The notes: a model not told the origin generated them from the letters alone. 18,184 bases of DNA from an uncultured Collinsella sp. (GCA_958419975.1 CATZIG010000018.1:1-18184), one strand, 5' to 3'. Positions 1 through 7,386 are shown, counted from the stretch's first letter. Numbers and translations: made by a program.

Positions 1-1014
1 CATGGCGTGACGTGCCCTAAATCCTATCTGGACCTGTGCACCGAGCACGTGGTGGTTATGGACTACGTCGACGGCATTTCGATCGCCGATCCTGAACGCT
101 TGGTGGCCGAGGGTTATGACTTGGAAAAGATCGGTGCCGCGATTGTCGAGGACTACTCGACGCAGGTGCTTGATGACGGCTTTTTCCATGCCGACCCGCA
201 TGCGGGAAACATCATTCTCAAGGACGGCATCGTTTACTTTATCGACTTGGGCATGGTCGGACGCATGTCGAGCCACGATCGTGGCATCGTTAAGGACATG
301 ATTTTCGCCGTGGCCGAGGGTGACGTGCCCAAGCTCAAGGATTCGCTCCTGCGCTTCGCCGTGACGCGTGGCGACTCGGCTGAGCTCGATCATTCGGCCT
401 TTTTGTCCGATCTTGACTTTATCGTGGCTGACTTTGCGGGCCTCGACCTTAAAGACCTGGATATCGGCGAGTTTTTGACCTCGCTGCTAAACCTGGCGCG
501 CAAAAACGATGTTGAGCTGCCGAGCGTGGTGACGATGTTCGCGCGCGGCATGGTGACGCTCGAGGGTTTGCTGACCGAGTACATGCCCAACGTCAACATG
601 ATCCAGATCATCCAAACCCACATTAAAAACGAGAAAAGCACCTATGCGCGCGTGCGCGACATGGGGCGCGATCTTGCCGCGAGCAGCTATCGCGCGGCGA
701 AGGGCTCACTCGAGGCGGCTGAGTACCTGGGGCTGGCTTCGCGCATGCTTACGCGCGGCCAGCTTAAGGTGAACACGCAGATCATGAGCAGCGATAAGGC
801 ACTGCGACAGCTGGGCGGAATTATCGACCGCATGTCGATGGCTATCGTTATCGCCGGCCTGTTTATCGGTTCGTCGGTGGTGTACTACGCACGCATCGAG
901 CCGGTTGTGTTTGGTATCCCGGTCATTGGCTTTATGGGCTACGTGAGCGCGCTGGTGCTGGCGCTTATGCTGGGCCGCAATATCTGGCTCAACAGCCACG
1001 GCGGCAAACACTAG
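1..1014 (+). CDS. UbiB/AarF (ABC1) family atypical kinase, C-terminal part (5' end outside window)
   Basis: The reading frame is open from the first base, so only the C-terminal ~337 residues are visible and the true start lies upstream. The fragment carries the ABC1/UbiB signature HADPHAGN (bases 187-210), which holds the catalytic-loop Asp and Asn, followed by IDLGMVGR (241-264), the DFG-equivalent metal-binding loop. The C-terminus has two hydrophobic segments (bases ~838-978), the membrane anchor typical of UbiB-like proteins. Family members are atypical kinases/ATPases that support isoprenoid-quinone or other membrane lipid metabolism. In this lineage the substrate is unknown, so I give no symbol. 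The gene ends at TAG 1012-1014, with no convincing intrinsic terminator before the next promoter. Family assignment is secure from the motifs; the pathway is not. Confidence 0.9.
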   Translation, partial: HGVTCPKSYLDLCTEHVVVMDYVDGISIADPERLVAEGYDLEKIGAAIVEDYSTQVLDDGFFHADPHAGNIILKDGIVYFIDLGMVGRMSSHDRGIVKDMIFAVAEGDVPKLKDSLLRFAVTRGDSAELDHSAFLSDLDFIVADFAGLDLKDLDIGEFLTSLLNLARKNDVELPSVVTMFARGMVTLEGLLTEYMPNVNMIQIIQTHIKNEKSTYARVRDMGRDLAASSYRAAKGSLEAAEYLGLASRMLTRGQLKVNTQIMSSDKALRQLGGIIDRMSMAIVIAGLFIGSSVVYYARIEPVVFGIPVIGFMGYVSALVLALMLGRNIWLNSHGGKH

Positions 1015-1091
1015 AGGCTGCGACCGTCACCGCATTTTCCTATCGCAAACAATAGCTTTTACCTTGGGCTTCGCCTGTGTGCGGGGCCGTT

Positions 1092-1134
1092 TTGCGTGAT
1101 ACCATTTTGACGGTAATAATCGATGGCCTAGATG
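1092..1134 (+). promoter_or_regulatory. Candidate promoter(s) for the riboswitch operon
   Basis: Two overlapping sigma-70-like arrangements lie just upstream of the riboswitch. One has TTGCGT at 1092-1097, a 17-base spacer and AATAAT at 1115-1120. The other has TTGACG at 1107-1112, a 16-base spacer and TAGATG at 1129-1134. Either would start transcription close to the 5' edge of the riboswitch. I cannot choose between them from sequence alone. Confidence 0.45.
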
Positions 1135-1310
1135 GTGGTGCGGAGACGCACGAACGCGCGGTTTTCCTGCGCGTTTGGGAGAATCGGGGTGCAAGTCCCC
1201 GGCTGTACCAGTAACCGTAATTCCTCTTGGCTCGGGATGTTCGCGTCGCAGATCGGACGACGCGCCTGAGCCGTTAAGGTTAAGTCGGATCGCCTCCCAT
1301 CTTGCATGCG
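1128..1310 (+). ncRNA. Cobalamin (adenosylcobalamin/B12) riboswitch
   Basis: The conserved core is visible at 1176-1220: GGGAGAATCGGGG, then GGTGCAAGTCCCCGGCTGT, then ACCAGTAACCGTAA. This matches the family pattern of GGTG.AAGTCC followed by a CAG-AACCGT-like element. A long arm follows, closed by GGCTC (1229-1233) with GAGCC (1268-1272), containing an inner pair GCGTCG/CGACGC. The B12-box-like element TAAGTCGGATCGCCTCCC and the trailing TTGCA lie at 1281-1306. It sits in the leader of the DUF4430 operon, ending about 55 bases before the chosen ATG. I see no T-tract terminator between it and the start. A CCCC/GGGG pair (1360-1370) spans the start codon, so translational control is the likelier mode (inference). 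Edges are approximate. Confidence 0.9.
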
Positions 1311-1364
1311 GCTGCGGCGTATGCCGCCGGTGTGCATAGGGCTCTGGAGAGAAGGGGGACCCCG

Positions 1365-4300
1365 ATGGGGGAACTCGAGCGTAACATGCGCGATGACGTG
1401 GGGCAGCCGCTGGGCAATGCTCCAAGTACAGACAATGGGGGACAAATGGATATGTTTGAGGACGAGCGCGAGCGCGCCTCGCTGCATCGCCGTGGCGCGA
1501 TTGCACGCGGCGTAGCCAAGCGCGGCCTGGTGGCATTCCTGGCCTTCGCGATGGCCTTTGGCACCACACCGGCTCAGCTGTGGGCCGAGGGCGCCGAGGG
1601 CATTGCCGAGGCTGTGGCTCAGACTGCGACGCCGGGCGAAGACGCAGCGCTTGCGGGCGGTACCGCTGAGCAGAGCGGCGCCGAGGTTTCGGATTCTGGG
1701 AGCGCGTCTGCAACTAGTGCCGCCACAACTGAGGCGGCAACTGGCGACGAAGGCTCGGCGACGGGGGAGAGCCCTGCCACGAGCGAGCAGTCTTCGACGG
1801 CATCCGCTGGCCAAGCGGGATCTGCCGCCGCGGCTGCCGTCCAGACAGAGAACCCGACAGAAACCGGCGATGTCGCCAAGAAGCAAGTCGAGGTCTCGTT
1901 CTCGATTATCGGCACCGATGCCGACGGCAAGGCTCAGACCTGGGTGGCACCTACGCAGCTCAAGCTCGACGAGGGCGCGACGGCTGCGGATGCCTTCATT
2001 AAGCTGCAGGAGAAGACGGGCTTCAAGGCGAAGTACGATCCGAACACGGCATACGGTTTCCACCTCGAAAGCATCACATCCCCGAGCGATGGCCGCACGC
2101 TTGCCTACGATCCGACGACCTATGCCTACTGGCAGCTGTTCGTCGACGGCGCGTCTTCCTCGGTTGGCGCGAGCAGCGTCAAGCTCACCCAGGGGCAGAA
2201 GATTGAGTTTGCCTATACGGCTGGTAGCTCGTCCCCTGTCGTTAAGGACCAGGTTGCCGCAAATGTGACCGTCATTGGTCGCGATGCCCAGGGCAAGACT
2301 CAGACCTGGGTCGATAACGCGCAGCATGTGGTGACGTCCGGCTCGAGCGCACTTGACCTTACGAAGGTCGCGCTTGAGGCGAATGGCATCGACGCCGTTG
2401 CTGCGGGCTCCTTCATTCTGAGCCTTAAGTACAACGGTGTTGAGCTGGGTACGCCCCAAGATTATTCGACCTATTGGCAGCTGTTCATCAACGGCAAGTC
2501 GAGTGACTATACGGCGGACAATGTCACCATCCATGTTGGCGATACCGTCACGTGGTTCTACGGTGGCTGGGGCGACCAGCTGCCCTCTGATTCCGTTCAT
2601 GCTTCCGTTCAGGTTCTCGGTAAGGACAAGGACGGCAAGCAGCAGATTTGGGCTTCGACGGGCCAGACGAGTCTCAAGGCAGGCTCTACCGCCAAGGATC
2701 TCCTTGAGCAGGTCGGCCTTACTCTCGATGCTGGCGAATCGTCTTGGGGCTGGTTCCTCAACGGCATTACTTCGCCGTTTGATGGTAAGTCCTATGGCTG
2801 GGATGCTGCGACCAAGAGCTATTGGCGCTTCTACGTAAATGGCAAGTTCGCCGACGTTGGCGCCGGTGCCTACAAGCTCCAGGAGGGTGACGCCGTCACC
2901 TTTATGTATGGTGCTGACGCCGATGCCCTCCCCGGTCAGGTGCTTGGATCCGCCGATGTTATCGGTCCCGATGTCAACGGGAACAATACGCGTTGGGGCA
3001 CGGCAAGCAATGTTTCTCTGCCCGAAGGCTCCACGGCCCAGAACCTTATTGAGACGGTCCTGAAGGCCAAGGGCGTTACGTACAACGGCTCCCAGAGTGG
3101 TGAGTACTGGTTCCTCAATTCCATCAACTCGCCGTTCGATCACAAGCCGTATGCCTGGGATGCTGCGACCAATAAATATTGGCACCTGTATATCAACGGA
3201 GAGCCCTCCTTACTCTGCGCCAATCAGATTACGCTCAAGAGCGGCGATAAGGTTACGCTTGCCTATACCACCGACGATTCGGCCATGCCCGATCCCGACA
3301 AGATTGTCGTGGACCCGAGCGCGACGACTCCTGATTGGGATGCCGAGTGGGCCGGCTACGGCAACAGTGGCAACGGTTCGACCGTAACGGATGCCAAGAC
3401 GCCTGCGCAGGCCGCCGGTCTTAAGTGGGCCTTCGATTGGAAGGCCGAGTCTGGTCAGCAGTATGCCAACTGCAGCGAACCTGTCATCGCTAACGGTTTT
3501 GTGTACATCGCAACCGAGAACGAGCTCATTAAGATCGATTCGTCCACGGGCAAAAAGGTTGCCTCTGCGCCGCTTGCCTCCAAGGTGAGCTATACCTCTC
3601 GTCCGATCTATACCAATGGCCTTATCATCGTTCCGCTCAACGGCGGCGCGGTCCAGGCGATTACTGCAGACAAGCTGATCTGCAAGTGGCTGACGCCTGG
3701 TTTGACGGACTTGACGCAGAGCTCCTGCACCGTCGTTTCGGACGGCGAGTACGTCTATGTAGGCACGGCTGATGGGAAGAAATACGTCAACGGTTCCTTT
3801 ACGCGCATCAAGATCGCCACAGGCGAAGTCTCTTGGCAGAACATCGACGCAGCTGAGGGCTATTATTGGACTGGCGCTGCCCTGACGGATAAGTACGCCA
3901 TCGTCCCCACGAGCGCAGGTACGCTTAAGTGCATTGATAAGGCAACGGGTGATGTCGTTTCGACCATGAAGCTCGGCGCCCTTGCGAACGCTGACTGCGT
4001 CGCCGATCCGTCCAATGGCTCGACCTTCTATCAGATGACGCACGACGGAAAGCTCCATGTGATTTCGCTTTCGGCGAAGGGCGTGCTGAGCGAGCAGAAG
4101 ACGGTCGACCTGGGTCTTACGAATAACATGAGCGCCCCGGCGGTGTCTGGCGACAACTTGATTGTCGGTGGGCAGACGGCTACTGGATCTGCTCTGGTTC
4201 TCTATAATCTGAAGACCGGTAAGACCACGATGGTCACCGCTGCAGACGGTAAAGAACTACCGGCCGGATTTAACGGTATTGCTGCTACTCCGCTGGTGAG

Positions 4301-5228
4301 TGTTCAGGGCGGCAAAACCTATGTGTACTTCACCGTTAATAGCGCGGATAGCAAGGACTACGTCAGCTACTCTGCTGGTGGTGGGGTGTATCGCTATACG
4401 CTCGGCGATGCAGAGGCGACGCAGATTTATGATGCGGCTGGCCATTACCAGTACTGTGACTCTCCGGTCATTGCCGATGCATCTGGCAACCTGTACTACA
4501 TCAATGACTCGGGCACGCTGTTCAAGCTTGGGGCCGTTGAGTCTTGGACGGTTGCCTTTAATTCCAACGGCGGGTCTGCTTGCGATACTAAGTTTGTTGC
4601 TACGGCCGACGGCAAGCTGGTCAAGCCGGCCGATCCGATGCGCGATGGCTACACTTTCGGCGGTTGGTATACCGATGAGCCTTGCACGCAGGCGTACGAC
4701 TTCAGTACGCCGGTGACGGCCGACCTGACGTTGTATGCCAAGTGGACCAAGAATGCCGTTAACCCTGGCGGTAATGGCGGTTCTGGCACTAATGGTGGCA
4801 ACGGTGGCGCTGGCAACGGTTCCGGTGCTGGCGCTGGCACTGGCACGGGCTCCGGCTCCGGCACGAAGGGCCAGCAGGCTGGCGGCGCTGTCGCCCCGGG
4901 TCATAAGCCGACGACCAAGACGACGGTGTCGACCAAGACCGAGACCAAGGACAACAAGTCCGACAAGAAGGACTCCGATAAGTCCGATAGGAAGTCTGAC
5001 AAGAAGTCTGACAAGAAGGACGGCAAGTCCGACAAGAAGTCCGATTTCAAGTCCGATACGGGTGCTGTTTCCACGACCACTGCTAAGAAGTCCTCTAGTG
5101 CTTCCGAGCAGGAGACTGGCACCAATCCGCTCGCCATCGTTGGCATCGCCGCCGGCGTGATTGGCCTCGCGCTCATCGCCGTCTTCGTGCTGACCAAGCG
5201 CGGCAAGGGTGACGGTAATGCCCGATAA
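1365..5228 (+). CDS. Large secreted, membrane-anchored protein: four DUF4430 domains, beta-propeller, InlB-type repeat
   Basis: The start ATG 1365 is chosen for its strong GGAGAGAAGGGGG ribosome site at 1346-1358; ATG 1446 is a weaker option. The product has 1,287 residues. Order: long N-terminal signal peptide with hydrophobic core ~53-66 and likely cleavage after Ala74; Ala/Ser/Thr/Gly-rich linker ~75-170; four DUF4430 domains at ~175-287, 297-403, 411-518 and 526-637, each with the signature YW-(Q/R/H)-(L/F)-(F/Y)-(V/I)-(D/N)-G; PQQ-like beta-propeller ~685-1057; InlB B-type (Flg_new) repeat ~1061-1127; Gly-rich linker; KSDKK-type charged repeat ~1185-1240; C-terminal transmembrane helix ~1254-1277 and basic tail. 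No LPXTG motif is present, so it is probably held by the helix rather than by sortase. DUF4430 resembles the beta domain of transcobalamin/intrinsic factor, and the gene follows a B12 riboswitch. A surface B12-binding role is inferred. It overlaps the next gene by 11 bases. Confidence 0.9.
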   Translation: MGELERNMRDDVGQPLGNAPSTDNGGQMDMFEDERERASLHRRGAIARGVAKRGLVAFLAFAMAFGTTPAQLWAEGAEGIAEAVAQTATPGEDAALAGGTAEQSGAEVSDSGSASATSAATTEAATGDEGSATGESPATSEQSSTASAGQAGSAAAAAVQTENPTETGDVAKKQVEVSFSIIGTDADGKAQTWVAPTQLKLDEGATAADAFIKLQEKTGFKAKYDPNTAYGFHLESITSPSDGRTLAYDPTTYAYWQLFVDGASSSVGASSVKLTQGQKIEFAYTAGSSSPVVKDQVAANVTVIGRDAQGKTQTWVDNAQHVVTSGSSALDLTKVALEANGIDAVAAGSFILSLKYNGVELGTPQDYSTYWQLFINGKSSDYTADNVTIHVGDTVTWFYGGWGDQLPSDSVHASVQVLGKDKDGKQQIWASTGQTSLKAGSTAKDLLEQVGLTLDAGESSWGWFLNGITSPFDGKSYGWDAATKSYWRFYVNGKFADVGAGAYKLQEGDAVTFMYGADADALPGQVLGSADVIGPDVNGNNTRWGTASNVSLPEGSTAQNLIETVLKAKGVTYNGSQSGEYWFLNSINSPFDHKPYAWDAATNKYWHLYINGEPSLLCANQITLKSGDKVTLAYTTDDSAMPDPDKIVVDPSATTPDWDAEWAGYGNSGNGSTVTDAKTPAQAAGLKWAFDWKAESGQQYANCSEPVIANGFVYIATENELIKIDSSTGKKVASAPLASKVSYTSRPIYTNGLIIVPLNGGAVQAITADKLICKWLTPGLTDLTQSSCTVVSDGEYVYVGTADGKKYVNGSFTRIKIATGEVSWQNIDAAEGYYWTGAALTDKYAIVPTSAGTLKCIDKATGDVVSTMKLGALANADCVADPSNGSTFYQMTHDGKLHVISLSAKGVLSEQKTVDLGLTNNMSAPAVSGDNLIVGGQTATGSALVLYNLKTGKTTMVTAADGKELPAGFNGIAATPLVSVQGGKTYVYFTVNSADSKDYVSYSAGGGVYRYTLGDAEATQIYDAAGHYQYCDSPVIADASGNLYYINDSGTLFKLGAVESWTVAFNSNGGSACDTKFVATADGKLVKPADPMRDGYTFGGWYTDEPCTQAYDFSTPVTADLTLYAKWTKNAVNPGGNGGSGTNGGNGGAGNGSGAGAGTGTGSGSGTKGQQAGGAVAPGHKPTTKTTVSTKTETKDNKSDKKDSDKSDRKSDKKSDKKDGKSDKKSDFKSDTGAVSTTTAKKSSSASEQETGTNPLAIVGIAAGVIGLALIAVFVLTKRGKGDGNAR
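4966..5058 (+). repeat. In-gene low-complexity repeat encoding (K)SDKK units
   Basis: This is a degenerate tandem repeat of units such as AAGTCCGACAAG/AAGTCTGACAAG. It encodes a run of Lys-Ser-Asp-Lys blocks between the Gly-rich linker and the C-terminal membrane helix of the large DUF4430 protein. It is probably a flexible, charged cell-wall-spanning stalk. Such tracts are prone to copy-number change between strains. The downstream DUF4430 gene has a similar but non-identical Lys/Ser/Asp-rich tract at 5461-5670. Confidence 0.75.
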
Positions 5229-6126
5229 GCCCAAGGAGACCAGCGGGCAACAACCCGACTCCTCGTTTATCCAGCTCGATGATCCAAAGCAAAAGGGCGC
5301 CGCTTCGGCGGCGTCCACCTCTCGTCGCAAGGCGCTCCTCGGCGTTCTGACTGCCGCGTGCACCATTCTGATCGTCGTCTCGCTGGGTTTCGTCCATCCT
5401 TCCGAGAGCGGCGCCTGGTCCATTGACTGGATCGTTCAGACCGTGACGGGGGAGAGCGTCGTCACCAAGGACACCAAGGCATCTGGCTCGACTACGACTT
5501 CGGGCGAGGCCAGTTCCAAGGATTCCAAGTCATCGAATGACGCAAAAGACGAGTCCAAGGGTTCGAACGACGGCAAGGACGATTCCGAGTCTTCGGACAA
5601 GGAATCGGACAAAAACTCGGATAGCAAGAAGTCCGAGGACCAGGACGGCAAGAAGTCTGGCGATAAATCCGCTGCCCAGAATACGGGCGCCGGCGATACT
5701 TCCGAGGTGTCTGGCGGTGCTTCTTCGGGCGGCGGTCAGTCGTCTAATGGAGCCTCATCCTCTAATGGTGGAAACGCCTCCTCGGGCGGCCAGAGCGGCT
5801 CACAGGAGTCCAACTACGTTACGGTGACGGTTTCGGTCACATCGAGCGCCGTGGGCAATCCTGTGTCCTCTGGTGGCACCTTTACCTTTAACGAAGGCGC
5901 TACCGTCTACGATGCCCTGTGCGCGCTGGGCCTTTCTGTTAATGCCGAAGACTCGCCTCTTTATCACGGCGTATACGTGAAGGCAATTGGTGGGCTTGCC
6001 GAGTATGAACACGGCGGCACTAGTGGCTGGTGTTATTCCGTTAATGGCTCACAACCCATGACGGCCTGCAGTAACTACGTTCTCTCCAATGGCGACAACG
6101 TGGTCTGGTATTACGTTACAGGCTAG
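5218..6126 (+). CDS. Membrane-anchored DUF4430 protein (single domain)
   Basis: ATG 5218 is preferred over GTG 5209 because AAGGG (5205-5209) sits at proper spacing from it. The start overlaps the previous stop (TAA 5226-5228), which implies translational coupling. The 302-residue product has a short cytoplasmic N-terminus, an uncleaved-signal-anchor-like helix at ~39-58, a long disordered Lys/Ser/Asp- then Gly/Ser/Asn-rich stalk (~80-195), and one DUF4430 domain at ~199-302. That domain carries the SGWCYSVNG signature and a final NGDNVVWYYV strand. Its orientation places the domain outside the cell. Because it shares the B12-riboswitch transcript with the four-domain protein, it is probably a partner in the same capture process, perhaps handing ligand on closer to the membrane (inference). 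The gene ends 20 bases before a strong terminator, so the operon has two genes. Confidence 0.88.
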   Translation: MPDKPKETSGQQPDSSFIQLDDPKQKGAASAASTSRRKALLGVLTAACTILIVVSLGFVHPSESGAWSIDWIVQTVTGESVVTKDTKASGSTTTSGEASSKDSKSSNDAKDESKGSNDGKDDSESSDKESDKNSDSKKSEDQDGKKSGDKSAAQNTGAGDTSEVSGGASSGGGQSSNGASSSNGGNASSGGQSGSQESNYVTVTVSVTSSAVGNPVSSGGTFTFNEGATVYDALCALGLSVNAEDSPLYHGVYVKAIGGLAEYEHGGTSGWCYSVNGSQPMTACSNYVLSNGDNVVWYYVTG

Positions 6127-6146
6127 GGACCTCGACATATCGCACC

Positions 6147-6186
6147 AAACGGGCGGTTCGGACAAACATCCGGGCCGCCCGTTTTT
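6147..6186 (+). terminator. Intrinsic terminator of the DUF4430 operon
   Basis: AAACGGGCGG (6147-6156) pairs with CCGCCCGTTT (6175-6184). The stem continues inward as TTCGGA/TCCGGG (two G-T pairs) around the loop CAAACA, and is followed by a T5 tract at 6182-6186. Confidence 0.93.
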
Positions 6187-6224
6187 CGTGCGAATGGGAC
6201 TGGGTCGCCGGGTCTCTCGGCAAA

Positions 6225-6259
6225 CAAAAAACTGGTTGGAATGGGAATTCCAACCGGTT
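6225..6259 (-). terminator. Intrinsic terminator of the gtrA-like genes
   Basis: A 13-base arm at 6247-6259 pairs with 6230-6242 (one G-T pair) around the loop GGGA. Read on the minus strand, it is followed by a T-rich tract (A-run at 6226-6230 on the plus strand). It lies about 27 bases past the stop of the downstream GtrA gene. Confidence 0.88.
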
Positions 6260-6285
6260 ATACATTCAAGCAAATAGTGAATCGA

Positions 6286-6693
6286 CTATGACCGTGCGCC
6301 CTCGAGGAAGAAGCGGCGGCTGAAGTAGTTGTACCAGGTGACGAGGAACGTGGCGATGGCCTTCATGGCTTGGTAGCCGATGCTCAAAAACGTGACGCCC
6401 ACAAACATATACAGGTCGTTGAGACCCAGGCCGATCACCGACAGGATGGTGAAGATCGTGAACTCGCGCTTGCGGCTCATGCCTTCGCGGTGGTCGAACA
6501 CGTACTTCATGCTGAGCCAGTAGTTGACCACGACGGACGTGATAAACGAAACCGTGGTGCTCATCAAAAAGTCGAGGTGGAACAGCTCGACGAGCGCAAT
6601 GAGCATGCCCCAGTCGATGCCAAAGGAGATAAGACCCACGACAGCAAACTTGAGGAACTGCTTGGTATGAGGTTGTGCCAGCGCCTTGCGCAC
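6286..6693 (-). CDS. GtrA-family small membrane protein (copy 1)
   Basis: This is a 135-residue protein starting at GTG 6693, with GGAT eight bases upstream. It has four hydrophobic segments and the GtrA hallmarks: an N-terminal FLKFAVVGLISFGIDW segment, a central NYWLSMKYVF, the loop EGMSRKREF, and a C-terminal YNYFSRRFFLEG. GtrA-like proteins are thought to help move undecaprenyl-phosphate-linked sugars across the membrane for glycan decoration of cell-wall polymers. No glycosyltransferase lies beside it, so the sugar is unknown. It is a tandem paralogue of the gene at 6913-7308. The 219-base spacer contains a possible separate promoter region with an inverted repeat, so the two may not always be co-expressed. 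Confidence 0.88.
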   Translation of the reverse strand: MRKALAQPHTKQFLKFAVVGLISFGIDWGMLIALVELFHLDFLMSTTVSFITSVVVNYWLSMKYVFDHREGMSRKREFTIFTILSVIGLGLNDLYMFVGVTFLSIGYQAMKAIATFLVTWYNYFSRRFFLEGARS

Positions 6694-6790
6694 GTAATCA
6701 CATCCAATGCGTTGATGAATCGAGCAGAGGATACTTTAGAGCTTTTACAAGGGAAACGTAAGGTCTTTGCCAATAACTATATGAACTCGC

Positions 6791-6829
6791 CAAATTTTCA
6801 AGGGCTAATCCGCAAACGTTGAAAATTTG
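6791..6829. repeat. Perfect 11-bp inverted repeat between the two gtrA-like genes
   Basis: CAAATTTTCAA (6791-6801) and TTGAAAATTTG (6819-6829) are exact reverse complements separated by 17 bases, in an AT-rich stretch upstream of gtrA copy 1. On the minus strand the arm nearer that gene contains TTGAAA, a plausible -35 element, with TATAGT 14 bases further on (short spacing). It could be an operator or a promoter element; no regulator can be named. Confidence 0.5.
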
Positions 6830-6846
6830 CCCGTAAACGAGCGACA

Positions 6847-6886
6847 CCCACGGACGATACTGCGCTGAGTGCGCGTCGTCCGTGGG
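6847..6886 (-). terminator. Strong stem-loop after gtrA-like copy 2 (possible attenuator/terminator)
   Basis: CCCACGGACGA (6847-6857) pairs perfectly with TCGTCCGTGGG (6876-6886), and an inner GCGC/GCGC pair extends the structure. It lies about 27 bases past the stop codon of gtrA copy 2 on the minus strand. There is no good T-tract after it on that strand, so it may be a 3'-end stabilising hairpin or a partial terminator. Confidence 0.55.
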
Positions 6887-6912
6887 CGCCGTAATGCTGC
6901 AGGGGTTTCGAG

Positions 6913-7308
6913 CTATTTTGTCTCGTCGCCCTCCAGGAAGATCTTTCGGGTCACAAAGTTGTAGACCATGACAAGCGCGGTGGCGCAGATCTTGGCGATA
7001 TTGGCCTCGAGTCCCAGGCCGGCGTTGAACGCCAGCACGATGCCGTCGTTGAGCACCAAACCGATCACGGACAGCACGACGAAGATGATGAACTCGCGGC
7101 GGCGGCTCATGCCTTCCTTGTGCGCAAACACGTACTTCATGCTTGCGAGGTAGTTAAAGATGAGTGAGATGATAAAGCCGCTGGTGTTGGCGATTAGGAT
7201 GTTGAGGCCCAGACCGTAGTGGAGCAGATTCATAATGCCAAAGTCGATAACCGTGGCAATGACACCGACGACGCCAAATTTCATGATCTGCGCAAGGAGC
7301 TTTTGCAT
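6913..7308 (-). CDS. GtrA-family small membrane protein (copy 2)
   Basis: ATG 7308 is chosen (131 residues, MQKLLAQIMKFGVVGV...). An AAGG ribosome site lies 8 bases upstream. The longer in-frame TTG start at 7371 adds an atypical 21-residue extension with no ribosome site. It has four hydrophobic segments, with the central FNYLASMKYVF, the loop EGMSRRREF, LSVIGLVLND, and the C-terminal YNFVTRKIFLEGD. The loop and third segment are almost identical to copy 1, so the pair most likely arose by tandem duplication. The expected role is lipid-linked sugar translocation for surface glycans. It follows fbp by 78 bases in the same direction, with a stem-loop in the gap, so read-through from fbp is possible. 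Confidence 0.88.
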   Translation of the reverse strand: MQKLLAQIMKFGVVGVIATVIDFGIMNLLHYGLGLNILIANTSGFIISLIFNYLASMKYVFAHKEGMSRRREFIIFVVLSVIGLVLNDGIVLAFNAGLGLEANIAKICATALVMVYNFVTRKIFLEGDETK

Positions 7309-7341
7309 GGTACCTGCCTTAGGGTGGCGCGGGGACGCCGT

Positions 7342-7376
7342 GGGGATGACAAACTCAGCAAGTTTAGCCAATCCCC
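7342..7376 (-). other. Stem-loop in the fbp-gtrA gap
   Basis: GGGGAT (7342-7347) pairs with ATCCCC (7371-7376), and the inner AAACT (7351-7355) pairs with AGTTT (7361-7365) around the loop CAGCA. There is no following T-tract on either strand. It may be a processing or stability element between fbp and gtrA copy 2. Confidence 0.4.
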
Positions 7377-7386
7377 GCGGGTGGGG

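Noticed and set aside
1040..1100. Terminator after the UbiB-like gene
   Set aside because: Only a three-base GGC-TTC-GCC hairpin near 1068 and a G/C-rich run before TTTT; no stable stem directly followed by a T-tract.
1302..1364. TTG 1302 as start of the large DUF4430 protein
   Set aside because: It lies inside the riboswitch B12-box region with no ribosome site. ATG 1365 has a strong one.
1128..3185. Long minus-strand open frame (685 codons) antisense to the DUF4430 gene and riboswitch
   Set aside because: It lies opposite a gene with clear domains, has no recognisable motif, and runs through the riboswitch. It reflects high-GC codon bias on the coding strand.
5110..5228. LPXTG sortase anchor at the end of the large DUF4430 protein
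   Set aside because: The sequence before the helix reads ETGTNPLAIVG, with no LPXTG or close variant. I call it a plain membrane anchor.
4257..5423. Minus-strand frame (388 codons) across the end of the first and start of the second DUF4430 gene
   Set aside because: Low-complexity translation opposite the repeat and linker regions; no ribosome site or domain.
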